Below are positions 1-6,049 of a DNA stretch of 6,049 nucleotides, piece after piece. How positions within the stretch are numbered: position 1 is the first letter of the stretch; every line of letters begins with the position of its first letter. The translations under genes and the position numbers were made by a program. Origin of the DNA: an uncultured Eubacteriales bacterium (lineage in GTDB: Bacteria; Bacillota; Clostridia; Oscillospirales; Acutalibacteraceae); contig ONUD01000089.1 of the NCBI GenBank assembly GCA_900320925.1, positions 1-6,049 of the forward strand, written 5' to 3'. The notes beneath the pieces were generated by a model. It was not told the origin of the DNA, made no database searches, and was given only the letters and a program-made list of their open reading frames with translations.

Positions 1-2649
1 AGAGGAATCCGCCTGCATCGTTTCCTCACAATAGGTTTTGGTATCACTGTCGATACGGCGGAACACATGGGCATGAACTGCCGTATCGCTAAAATAATGC
101 ACGACCAAATCGTTTTTTGGTGCGGTCTTGTAGTAGTAGGCAACGGTAATATCCTCTCCTCCTGCCGTTCCGACCGCATTGGCAGGAAATCTCTCAAGGT
201 CAGGTTCCATGCCGTCCGCACTTTTGATAACGGCGGCATACTCTTCTCCCTCACGGATATGCTGTGTAACGGTCGGGAGGATTTCCTTGTCACTGTTGCC
301 GAAAAATTCATCTCCCTGCTGAAGATAACGCACTGTCAGTGTGCAGATATTGCCTTCAAATTTCTTGTAATAGTAGGTAACGGTCTGCCGTTCTTTGGTA
401 AATATCCCCTGCGTATCGCCCTCCACACGCTCCAGGTCATATGCCACGCCTGCCGTGTAGTCGGCAATGCTGTATTTTTCCCCCTGCCTGCCCTTATAGG
501 CACGTTCCGACAGCAAGGCTCCACTGTCACTGTCCCTGTATTCCACCTTAACCGTACAGCTTTCCGAGGGAAGCGACAGCTTTTCAAAGCTCTCCCTGTC
601 GGTCAGGATCATGGCCGAACGGGGCGGCAGGGTCACTTCGGCTCCCGTGATGGTTCCCAAGCTGTTCAGACCTGCCTCACACCTGTCGGCAATGACCGTC
701 CATTCCTTGGGCAGTGATTTGCCCGACTGCGGCAGGAGTGTGGCAGAGGCTTCCGTATCATTGGCATTGACCAGTACGGCAATGTATTTCCATTCGGTGT
801 TGGGTGTGAGGGTATTTTCCAGTGTATAGGCAATGACACCCTTATCGGTATCAGAAAATTTGATTAGCTGTGCCGACTGCACCGTGGCATCACGGAACGG
901 CTTGAAGTTTTTGCGTATTTCAATGAGTCCTGCATAGTACGACACCAGATCGGCATATTCGGCGGCACGGTGCCAATCCAGCTGATTGATACTGTCGGGA
1001 GAGATGTAGCTGTTGCTGTCCCCCTGCTTGGTGCGAGCCATTTCCTCGCCTGCCTGCATGAAAGAAATCCCCTGAGAGGTCAGTGTCAGAGCCGCCGCCA
1101 TTCGGTTCATATCGACCAGCTTGTCATCTCTTTCGCCGTAAGACATATCATTTTTGACCGACAGCACCAGTTTGTCATACAGTGTATAATTATCATGGGC
1201 AGAAGTATACGTCACCGTCTGCGAAGGCTGGTTCGACCATGCACTCAGCAGGGTATTGGCAGTAATGCTTGCCTGAAGGGAAGCCTTGTCACTGCCGTCC
1301 TGTACAAAGCCCTTTTCCAGTGCATTGAACACATGCCCTTTCACGGCATCACGGAAGTCATCGTTAAAGGCACCGATACGGTTATCCAGCTTGCGGATAT
1401 TCGACTTGATACAGGTATCAACAGAGGTACCCAGTGTTCCTCCTGTCCAAGGCTCCCCATACATGATAATCTTTTTGCCGTTGGGTACCTGCTCATCAAG
1501 AGCCTTGCGGATACCGTTCATAGTCTCCACGTCATGCACTCCCATCAGGTCAAAGCGGAAGCCGTCAATATGGTATTCCTGCACCCAATAGAGAATGGAA
1601 TCGGTCATAAATTTACGGTACATCAGGTGTTCGCTTGCCGTTTCGTTGCCGCATCCCGAACCGTCGCTGAGTGTCCCGTCCGCCTTTTTGCGGAAGTAGT
1701 AACCAGGTACCGTGTTGTCAAACCAGCTTCCCTCGGCAGAATACATATGGTTATAAACCACGTCCATGATGACACCGATTCCTGCTTTGTGCAGTGCCAT
1801 GACCATTTGCTTAAATTCATTGATTCTGACATTGCCGTCAAAGGGGTTGGTCGAGTAAGAGCCTTCGGGGACATTGTAGTTTTTGGGATCATAGCCCCAG
1901 TTGAACTGCTCGGAGGTACTGTCCGCTTCGTCCACGGTGGCATAATCGTACACCGGCAGAAGCTGGACATGGGTCACGCCCAGCCGTTTCAGGTAGTCAA
2001 TGCAGGTTGGCACATCGCCCGCTGAACCGAGTGTCGTTCCGCTTTCGGTAAAGGCCAGATATTTTCCCTTGTGTTTAAGGGAAACCCCTGACACCTCTCC
2101 CGAAGAAAAGTCCCTGATATGTATTTCCCACACAATGGCATCCGTCGGGTCATCACAGAAAATATGTCGGTCATTGTTCCAACCGGCAGGGTCTGTACTG
2201 TCAAGGTCAACCACCATGCTTCTGTTGCCGTTGACACCGGCGGCCTTTGCATAAACATCAGCAGTTTCCCTTGTCACGCCGTCCACGGTCACAAGGTAAG
2301 TATAGTACTGGTTTTTATGGTCGCCCTCCATGGTGACGCTCCATACTCCCTGTTCTCCCTTGACCATCATGGTCGTGGCGATATCCCCTGCACCTGATTC
2401 CGCCGCACTGCCCGTGCGGTACAGCTTCAAGGCAACATTCGATGCAGACGGTGCCCATACTTTAAATGTTGTTGCAGTCGGAGAATACACTGCTCCGAGA
2501 TCGTTCCCCGCATATGCCTGCTCATCGAGAACATGGGCATATTTTACTTCCTGATTGTTTTCACCTACGGCATTTGCCATTGTTACAGTCCCTCCTATGA
2601 TTGTGGTCAATGCAAGAATACAGCTGAACCATTTTTGCAATTTCAGCAA
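1..2649 (-). CDS. Secreted type I pullulanase (GH13), 3' end cut by the window edge
   Basis: This enzyme hydrolyses alpha-1,6 branch bonds in pullulan and starch-type glucans, probably outside the cell. The window holds 883 unbroken codons, and the C-terminus lies beyond the left edge. Numbering from a TTG start: Sec signal peptide 1-27; CBM48-like beta module about 49-123; GH13 barrel about 169-600. The pullulanase motif FNWGYDP is at 249-255. The GH13 regions are DVVYNH at 296-301, GFRFDLMG with nucleophile Asp367, YGEPWTGG with acid/base Glu399, and SAHDN with Asp486, so all catalytic residues are present. The barrel is followed by a C-terminal beta domain to about 684, two MucBP-like modules (about 698-763 and 766-842), and the start of another module. 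TTG at 2649 is chosen because it follows GGAGGG by 7 bases and an in-frame TAG by only 3 bases, and it supplies the signal peptide. ATG at 2580 is the alternative start. The gene has its own promoter. The family call is firm; the localisation is inferred from the signal peptide. Confidence 0.93.
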   Translation of the reverse strand, partial: MLKLQKWFSCILALTTIIGGTVTMANAVGENNQEVKYAHVLDEQAYAGNDLGAVYSPTATTFKVWAPSASNVALKLYRTGSAAESGAGDIATTMMVKGEQGVWSVTMEGDHKNQYYTYLVTVDGVTRETADVYAKAAGVNGNRSMVVDLDSTDPAGWNNDRHIFCDDPTDAIVWEIHIRDFSSGEVSGVSLKHKGKYLAFTESGTTLGSAGDVPTCIDYLKRLGVTHVQLLPVYDYATVDEADSTSEQFNWGYDPKNYNVPEGSYSTNPFDGNVRINEFKQMVMALHKAGIGVIMDVVYNHMYSAEGSWFDNTVPGYYFRKKADGTLSDGSGCGNETASEHLMYRKFMTDSILYWVQEYHIDGFRFDLMGVHDVETMNGIRKALDEQVPNGKKIIMYGEPWTGGTLGTSVDTCIKSNIRKLDNRIGAFNDDFRDAVKGHVFNALEKGFVQDGSDKASLQASITANTLLSAWSNQPSQTVTYTSAHDNYTLYDKLVLSVKNDMSYGERDDKLVDMNRMAAALTLTSQGISFMQAGEEMARTKQGDSNSYISPDSINQLDWHRAAEYADLVSYYAGLIEIRKNFKPFRDATVQSAQLIKFSDTDKGVIAYTLENTLTPNTEWKYIAVLVNANDTEASATLLPQSGKSLPKEWTVIADRCEAGLNSLGTITGAEVTLPPRSAMILTDRESFEKLSLPSESCTVKVEYRDSDSGALLSERAYKGRQGEKYSIADYTAGVAYDLERVEGDTQGIFTKERQTVTYYYKKFEGNICTLTVRYLQQGDEFFGNSDKEILPTVTQHIREGEEYAAVIKSADGMEPDLERFPANAVGTAGGEDITVAYYYKTAPKNDLVVHYFSDTAVHAHVFRRIDSDTKTYCEETMQADSS
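124..558 (-). other. Two MucBP-like modules in the pullulanase C-terminal region
   Basis: The first module (about 361-558) runs from CTVKVEYRDSDSGALLSE to QTVTYYYKK. This matches the usual MucBP layout: a V-x-V-x-Y start, an acidic turn, a G-x-x-G-x-x-Y centre, a G-x-F/Y segment and a TVTYxYKK end. The second (about 124-354) runs from CTLTVRYLQQGDEFF to DITVAYYYKT and is more diverged. Such modules are known from surface and secreted proteins of Firmicutes. Binding to mucin is not shown by the sequence; a spacer or generic surface-binding role is equally possible. Confidence 0.65.
2569..2649 (-). other. Sec signal peptide of the pullulanase
   Basis: Residues 1-27 read from TTG at 2649 form a typical export signal. 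The short n-region has Lys3 and Lys6. A hydrophobic core follows (WFSCILALTTIIGG and on), and it ends in Ala-Asn-Ala before Val28, a good type I signal peptidase site. Cys10 lies early in the core and does not form a lipobox. The mature protein would start VGENNQ. If translation instead starts at ATG 2580, only MANA of this segment remains and the protein would stay in the cytoplasm. Confidence 0.8.
2590..2596 (-). promoter_or_regulatory. Internal ribosome binding site before ATG 2580
   Basis: AGGAGGG lies 9 bases before the in-frame ATG at 2580. It sits inside the signal-peptide coding region, where GGA GGG encodes Gly-Gly of the hydrophobic core. It could drive a second, leaderless form of the pullulanase, or it could be a by-product of the Gly-Gly codons. 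Confidence 0.45.
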
Positions 2650-2656
2650 AATCTAT

Positions 2657-2662
2657 CCCTCC
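2657..2662 (-). promoter_or_regulatory. Ribosome binding site for the TTG start of the pullulanase
   Basis: GGAGGG lies 7 bases before TTG 2649. This good spacing supports the non-ATG start, which alone gives the protein a signal peptide. Confidence 0.7.
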
Positions 2663-2684
2663 AAAATGCAAGTTGGTATCATTT

Positions 2685-2714
2685 ATTTTATCATATTTTA
2701 CTATAAAATTACAA
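2685..2714 (-). promoter_or_regulatory. Probable promoter of the pullulanase gene
   Basis: TAAAAT (2690-2685, minus strand) is preceded by TG one base upstream, which gives an extended -10 (TGATAAAAT). A weak -35, TTGTAA, lies 18 bases upstream at 2714-2709. Transcription would start near 2678, leaving a leader of roughly 30 bases with the ribosome binding site in it. The spacer contains an AT-rich inverted repeat, ATTTTA-TAG-TAAAAT (2695-2709). I see no catabolite-repression (cre-like) operator. Confidence 0.55.
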
Positions 2715-2722
2715 TGGCTTTT

Positions 2723-2768
2723 GAAAAAAAATATCAAAAATATACCGACTGCCTTTTTGGACAGCCGG
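2723..2768 (-). terminator. Intrinsic terminator after the AI-2E family gene
   Basis: On the minus strand CCGGCTGTCC, loop AAAAA and GGCAGTCGG form a stem of nine pairs with one G-U pair and one bulged T. A T-rich tail (TATATTTTTGATATTTTTTTT) follows. It starts 7 bases past the stop codon and ends just before the pullulanase promoter. Confidence 0.8.
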
Positions 2769-2774
2769 CACGAT

Positions 2775-4049
2775 TCATTTTTTAGACTTCCATGTTGCAA
2801 ACAGTTCTGTAAGTTTAGGATTCTTCCATTTTTCAGAGCGAATGCGTTTAGGGGTGTAGGAAGAGGCATTATCCTTAACGGCATATTTTTCTTGGGGAAT
2901 CTGACGGGACTTAAGACGTCTATCAATCAGGCGTTTCAGGAGCGTGTACAGCACAGAGGTAACGGGTGCCGTTACCAGCAGACCGATAATGCCGAAAAAG
3001 CCGCTGAACAGGATAATGGCAGAAATCAGAATGATGGGCGGCAGACCGACATTGGAACCGACCACTCTCGGATAAATAAGATTCCCCTCTATCTGCTGGA
3101 GGCAGATCATAAATATCACGAACCAAAGTGCCTGTATGGGGCTGACGGTGAGGATAAACAAGGCACCAATAGCAGTTCCGATGAAAATGCCGAACATGGG
3201 AATCCAGGAACAAATCGCAATCAGCACGCCGACCAGGGATGCATACGGGAATCCGAAAATCGCCATGCCGAAGCCTGTCAGACAGCCGATAATCACACAT
3301 TCCATCATTTGTCCCGTAATGCTGTTGTAGAAAGACTTGTTGGTCATCACGCCGACTTCCACGATATAATCCACGGCTTTGGCTGGGAAGAGGGCATACA
3401 GCACTTTTTTGCAGTCAGAGGATATTTTTTCTTTTTTCGCAAGAATATACACTGCCATCACGATACCGAGGAAGAGGTTAACCGTCATACTGATCACGGA
3501 GGAAACAATCTTCATCATAGAGTTCAACAAATTGGAAATATTAGAAATATTACTGCTAAAGAAATTTGCCACATTGTGACCAATCACATCCCAATCAACA
3601 TTGATACTTTCCACGATTTGTTTTGCCCAATCATAACGATAGCTCAAATCTTTCAGCCAATCCTGAAATAGTTTAAAAGCACTTGGGATATTGTTGATAA
3701 TTTTTTGCAGACTGTTGATGATCTCAGGAATAATAATGACCAAGAAAACAGCGATAATCACCACAAACAAACTGATCGAAAGGGTAATGGCAATGGGACG
3801 TCTGAGTTTTTCCTTGATAGGGCTGACCGGCTTGCCGTCCTTAGAGCGGAACAGACGGTGTTCGATAGCATTGAGCGGCACATTTAAAAAAAAGGTAAAG
3901 CACCCCGCAATGATAAACGGCACCAGTATTTGCAGCAGCCACAGCAGGAATGACCCGACTATATCCAAATGCTGGAAGCCCAGGAATACCAGCAGAATAC
4001 ATACGGCAAGAAAAAATATTTTCACCATATTTTTTCGGTTCATTTCCAT
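2775..4049 (-). CDS. AI-2E family (TqsA/PerM-like) membrane transporter
   Basis: This is a 424-residue polytopic inner-membrane protein. Hydrophobic segments lie at about 8-28, 31-58, 84-110, 179-203, 246-268, 270-300, 304-318 and 335-370. A polar, amphipathic stretch (about 111-178) between the third and fourth segments is typical of the family. The conserved block QQIEGNLIYPRVVG (318-331) followed by LPP is the strongest family mark. Members have been linked to export of autoinducer-2, to sodium/proton exchange and to other substrates, so the substrate cannot be named here. The basic tail after residue 370 (about 55 residues) makes the protein longer than the usual 350 or so. ATG 4049 has GGAG 11 bases upstream; ATG 4043 is a weaker alternative. 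The gene stands alone between two terminators with its own promoter, so its neighbours give no clue to its substrate. Confidence 0.9.
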   Translation of the reverse strand: MEMNRKNMVKIFFLAVCILLVFLGFQHLDIVGSFLLWLLQILVPFIIAGCFTFFLNVPLNAIEHRLFRSKDGKPVSPIKEKLRRPIAITLSISLFVVIIAVFLVIIIPEIINSLQKIINNIPSAFKLFQDWLKDLSYRYDWAKQIVESINVDWDVIGHNVANFFSSNISNISNLLNSMMKIVSSVISMTVNLFLGIVMAVYILAKKEKISSDCKKVLYALFPAKAVDYIVEVGVMTNKSFYNSITGQMMECVIIGCLTGFGMAIFGFPYASLVGVLIAICSWIPMFGIFIGTAIGALFILTVSPIQALWFVIFMICLQQIEGNLIYPRVVGSNVGLPPIILISAIILFSGFFGIIGLLVTAPVTSVLYTLLKRLIDRRLKSRQIPQEKYAVKDNASSYTPKRIRSEKWKNPKLTELFATWKSKK

Positions 4050-4073
4050 TCTTTTTCACACTCCGTTTGATTG

Positions 4074-4097
4074 ATTCCAATTATCATTATATTCCAA
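4074..4097 (-). repeat. Short direct repeat flanking the -10 box
   Basis: TTGGAAT occurs twice in the same direction, at 4097-4091 and 4080-4074, with a period of 17 bases. One copy runs into the -10 box and the other sits at the predicted transcription start. It could be an operator half-site pair, but in AT-rich intergenic DNA chance is a fair explanation. Confidence 0.3.
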
Positions 4098-4114
4098 ACC
4101 TATCACAATTGCAA
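4086..4114 (-). promoter_or_regulatory. Promoter of the AI-2E family gene
   Basis: A perfect -10 TATAAT (4091-4086, minus strand) lies 17 bases behind a -35 TTGCAA (4114-4109; four of six consensus bases). The predicted transcript starts near 4079, giving a leader of about 30 bases. The -35 box lies only a few bases past the T-tract of the preceding terminator. Confidence 0.75.
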
Positions 4115-4120
4115 ACCTTT

Positions 4121-4161
4121 TTTCAAAAAAACAGGGAAGAAATTCCTCATTTCTTCCCTGT
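4121..4161 (-). terminator. Strong intrinsic terminator after the NlpC/P60 gene
   Basis: ACAGGGAAGAAAT and ATTTCTTCCCTGT form a perfect 13-bp stem with a 5-base loop (4144-4148). On the minus strand it is followed directly by TTTTTT and then GAAA. It begins 5 bases after the stop codon. The plus strand has no comparable T-tract directly behind it, so it works for minus-strand transcription. Confidence 0.93.
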
Positions 4162-4166
4162 AAAGA

Positions 4167-6049
4167 TTATGTTTCTTTTCTTTTCAGACCCTTGATAAAA
4201 ACGAGCATCAAGGCAGAAGCACCTACCAGAACGGCACTGAGAGCAATCACCGAACGGAGGAAATCACTGTGATTTTCGCTGTTCAGGGAAAGATCCATCG
4301 CCTTGCTGTCGGCAATGCCGGCAAGAGCGTCATCAGAGATGGCAGCCGTTTTGATAATCAGTTCTTCTCCGACATGGGTATTTTGTCTTTGGGCTTCGGT
4401 TTTGAGCAGGACAAGTGTTTCCTCGTCCACGCTGCCCGTTACATCGATGTCGTTGTCACTCTGGAATTTTTCCACAGCCGCCACAACGCTGTTGCTGTAG
4501 ACACCGGAGGTCTTGCCGTCATAGTATTTCAGTGAAGCCAGTCTGGACTGGAGCTGTGCCACATCATCGCCGGCATAGCCGTACTTCATCACGTCATACT
4601 CAGGAGATTTGACTGCCTCTTCCGAATAAAGCACCTTGAGCTGTTCAGCGGTCAGCATATCGGATTCTTTCAGACCTGCCGCTTTCTGATAAGCATGGAC
4701 GGCTTCCAGTGTCGCATCATCGAACTTGTCAGTCACGATACCGGAAAGGTAACGCAGTTCAATGAGTCTTTTCTGCATTCTGGTAATCATCGCACCGCTG
4801 TTGCCGTAAACGGCACTGCCCGCATTGGGATTTTTCTTAGCACTGCTGCTGAAAATACGGAGTTGGGTATCGGAATCGGCAACGCCTGTTGCTTTCAGTT
4901 CATTGTCTTTCTGGAACTGCTTAACGGCACTGGCGGTCAGTTCTCCATAGAAGCCCGTCACATCGTCATAGTAATAAGCCAGCTCGGACAATCTGGTCTG
5001 GAGGGTTGCCACGGGAATGGAAAGACCTTCATCAAAAGAACCGCTCTGGAGGATACTGAAATTGGATTCCACCTTATTGGATTTCAAGGTCTTGTTGGTT
5101 TTGTCATCGACCGTACCCGTTACTTCAAGGTCATTTCTGCTCTGGAACAGCATCACGGCATTGACGGTTTCATCACCGTAATAACCGTTTGCCTTTTTGG
5201 AGAGATAGCCCAATTCATACAGTCTTGTCTGCACAGAGGACACGGTCTTGCTTTCCTCGTCATCTTCATAGCCGTATTCTGCGATAATGTCAATCATCGC
5301 TTCGGGTTCTTTTTCAGGCTCTTCCTTTTTGGATTCTTCTTTTGATTCCTCTTTGGACTCTTCCTTGGATTCTTCCTTTGATTCCTCTTTGGATTCTTCC
5401 TTTGATTCCTCTTTGGACTCTTCCTTGGATTCTTCTTTCGGCTCCTCGCTGCTCTCCTGCACCTCTATGCTCGGTTCCGGTTCCGGTTCGGGTTCCGGCT
5501 CCGGTTCAGGTTCGGGAGACGGTTCTTCCACGTATGTTTCCTCAGAAGGCTCTTCATAGTAGTTGTCGGGACGCTCCGCAATGGGAGCGGAATAGTCTGT
5601 TTCCTGATAAGCACTGTCGGGCGGTGCAATATCGGACACGCCTGCCCCATCGAATGTATATGTAACACCGTCAAGTTCTCTTGACGTATTGGCAAGATAC
5701 TCGCCGTTTTCATAGTAGAAGGATTCACCGTTGAGCAGTACCCAGCCCTGATAGGGATAGGACACACCTGCAATCTTGAACCATTCCACCCATGAACCGC
5801 TGCTGATATTATGGTAAGCAATGCCGTAGTAGGGGCTTTGGGCATCAATGACCATGCCCGAACCGACATAGACACCGATATGACCCGGGTGATGAAGTCC
5901 CAAGCCGTGGATATTCGGTACACCGTTGCTGACATAGCCCCATGCCAGTCCCTGGTTCTGGGAAGCGGCCAGCATATCGACTCTGATACCGCCCACGCCG
6001 TTGTAGCTCCAAATCAGTCCCGAGCAGTCCACCGCACCATAGGAAGCTG
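4167..6049 (-). CDS. Membrane-anchored NlpC/P60 wall hydrolase with four PG-binding domains, 5' end cut by the window edge
   Basis: This is probably a peptidoglycan endopeptidase acting on stem peptides outside the membrane. The 626 visible codons (first full codon = 1) start just before the catalytic Cys8 in AVDCSGLIWSY; catalytic His56 is in HHPGHIGVYVG. The third active-site position appears to be Asp68 (VIDAQ) where relatives have His, Asn or Gln. A choline-binding-like wall repeat follows at about 101-137 (GWVLLNGESFYYENG, LDGVTYTFDGAGV). An acidic linker (about 138-266) contains Pro-Glu and EESK repeats. Four peptidoglycan-binding domains come next (about 267-323, 342-401, 413-475, 487-550), then a spacer. 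A membrane helix (about 597-618) ends in the basic tail KGLKRKET. No LPxTG motif is present, so anchoring is by the helix, with the enzyme held at the far end of a long wall-spanning arm. The signal peptide and any earlier domains lie outside the window. Confidence 0.9.
   Translation of the reverse strand, partial: ASYGAVDCSGLIWSYNGVGGIRVDMLAASQNQGLAWGYVSNGVPNIHGLGLHHPGHIGVYVGSGMVIDAQSPYYGIAYHNISSGSWVEWFKIAGVSYPYQGWVLLNGESFYYENGEYLANTSRELDGVTYTFDGAGVSDIAPPDSAYQETDYSAPIAERPDNYYEEPSEETYVEEPSPEPEPEPEPEPEPEPSIEVQESSEEPKEESKEESKEESKEESKEESKEESKEESKEESKEESKKEEPEKEPEAMIDIIAEYGYEDDEESKTVSSVQTRLYELGYLSKKANGYYGDETVNAVMLFQSRNDLEVTGTVDDKTNKTLKSNKVESNFSILQSGSFDEGLSIPVATLQTRLSELAYYYDDVTGFYGELTASAVKQFQKDNELKATGVADSDTQLRIFSSSAKKNPNAGSAVYGNSGAMITRMQKRLIELRYLSGIVTDKFDDATLEAVHAYQKAAGLKESDMLTAEQLKVLYSEEAVKSPEYDVMKYGYAGDDVAQLQSRLASLKYYDGKTSGVYSNSVVAAVEKFQSDNDIDVTGSVDEETLVLLKTEAQRQNTHVGEELIIKTAAISDDALAGIADSKAMDLSLNSENHSDFLRSVIALSAVLVGASALMLVFIKGLKRKET
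4398..5249 (-). other. Four tandem peptidoglycan-binding (PG_binding_1-like) domains
   Basis: The approximate extents on the plus strand are 5079-5249, 4845-5024, 4625-4811 and 4398-4589. Each repeats the pattern V-x-x-L/M-Q-x-R-L-x-x-L-x-Y, then a G-x-Y/F-x-(D/E/N) turn, then AV-x-x-FQ-x-x-x-x-L-x-x-T-G and a final T-x-x-x-L helix. The third copy is the most diverged: DKFDDAT replaces the usual glycine turn, AYQ replaces FQ, and ESDMLT replaces the T-G step. Four copies suggest tight or multivalent wall binding. Confidence 0.85.
5328..5435 (-). repeat. Nine tandem 12-bp units coding for EESK
   Basis: Nine in-frame copies of a 12-base unit each encode Glu-Glu-Ser-Lys. On the plus strand the units fall into near-identical types (gattcctctttg, gactcttccttg, gattcttccttt). 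The same three-unit block occurs twice with two more units between, which points to a larger internal duplication of about 60 bases. The product is a charged, probably extended or helical spacer. Copy number is likely to vary among strains. Confidence 0.92.
5472..5516 (-). repeat. 6-bp repeat coding for a Pro-Glu spacer
   Basis: Seven Glu-Pro dipeptides plus one flanking Pro lie between two Ser residues. They are encoded by near-copies of a 6-base unit (ggttcc on the plus strand) with third-base changes. Pro-Glu runs like this are rigid, extended linkers common in wall-spanning proteins. Confidence 0.9.

Noticed and set aside
970..2025. Long plus-strand open frame (351 codons) opposite the pullulanase
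   Set aside because: It lies fully antisense to an intact enzyme with all GH13 motifs, and its translation is rich in His, Cys and Ile with no domain pattern. It is explained by codon use on the other strand.
2561..2926. Minus-strand open frame of 121 codons spanning the gap between the AI-2E gene and the pullulanase
   Set aside because: It overlaps the end of one gene, the terminator, the promoter and the start of the next in another frame. It has no convincing domain.
2673..3671. Plus-strand open frame (332 codons) opposite the AI-2E gene
   Set aside because: The product is rich in His, Asn and Gln, as expected for the complement of hydrophobic codons. It also overlaps the terminator and promoter region, and the minus-strand gene is clear.
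2775..4049. Naming the membrane protein an autoinducer-2 exporter (tqsA)
   Set aside because: The family contains members with other substrates, and nothing in the neighbourhood points to quorum sensing.
4167..4260. Sortase anchor at the C-terminus of the wall hydrolase
   Set aside because: There is a hydrophobic helix and a basic tail but no LPxTG-like motif before it, so a plain membrane anchor fits better.
5328..5516. CRISPR-like or regulatory repeat array
   Set aside because: The units are 12 bp and 6 bp, contiguous without spacers, and in frame within a coding region.
4695..5559. Plus-strand frames opposite the NlpC/P60 gene, including a Ser-Asp-rich repeat protein
   Set aside because: The Ser/Asp/Leu and Gly/Ser repeats are the antisense reading of the EESK and Pro-Glu repeats. 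The minus-strand reading fits a known protein type.
6030..6032. GTG 6032 as the start of the wall hydrolase
   Set aside because: GTG here is the Val of the conserved VDCSG active-site motif. The frame stays open to the window edge, so the gene is truncated.

Overview
The window holds three genes, all on the minus strand and so read from right to left. Two of them run off the ends. The organism looks like a Gram-positive Firmicute, most likely a gut-type clostridium of the Ruminococcus kind. The reasons are strong GGAGG-type ribosome binding sites, vegetative sigma-70/sigma-A-like promoters, tidy intrinsic terminators, a secreted starch enzyme with MucBP-like modules, and a wall hydrolase with Glu/Pro and Ser/Lys/Glu linkers. 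The genus is an inference from style and not from a marker gene.

Right part (4167-6049): the 3' portion of a cell-wall hydrolase. In order it has an NlpC/P60 catalytic domain (its start lies beyond the right edge), a short choline-binding-like wall repeat, an acidic linker with Glu-Pro and Glu-Glu-Ser-Lys repeats, four peptidoglycan-binding domains, and a C-terminal membrane helix with a basic tail. A perfect 13-bp-stem terminator closes it.

Middle part (2775-4049): an AI-2E family (TqsA/PerM-like) membrane protein of 424 residues. It has its own promoter with a consensus -10 box and a terminator behind it.

Left part (1-2649): a type I pullulanase (starch and pullulan debranching enzyme, GH13) with a CBM48-like N-terminal module, a complete set of GH13 active-site motifs, two MucBP-like modules, and the beginning of a further module cut by the left edge. 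Its best start is a TTG codon that adds a clear Sec signal peptide. An internal ATG at the end of that signal peptide has an even better Shine-Dalgarno sequence, so secreted and cytoplasmic forms are both conceivable.

Each gene has its own terminator and, where visible, its own promoter, so this is not one operon. A shared theme is the cell surface (a wall hydrolase, a membrane protein, a secreted glucan debranching enzyme), but the sequence does not show a functional link. I see no mobile element, RNA gene, CRISPR array or novel multi-gene system. The points most worth a second look are the dual start of the pullulanase, its appended C-terminal modules, and the repeat-rich architecture of the wall hydrolase.
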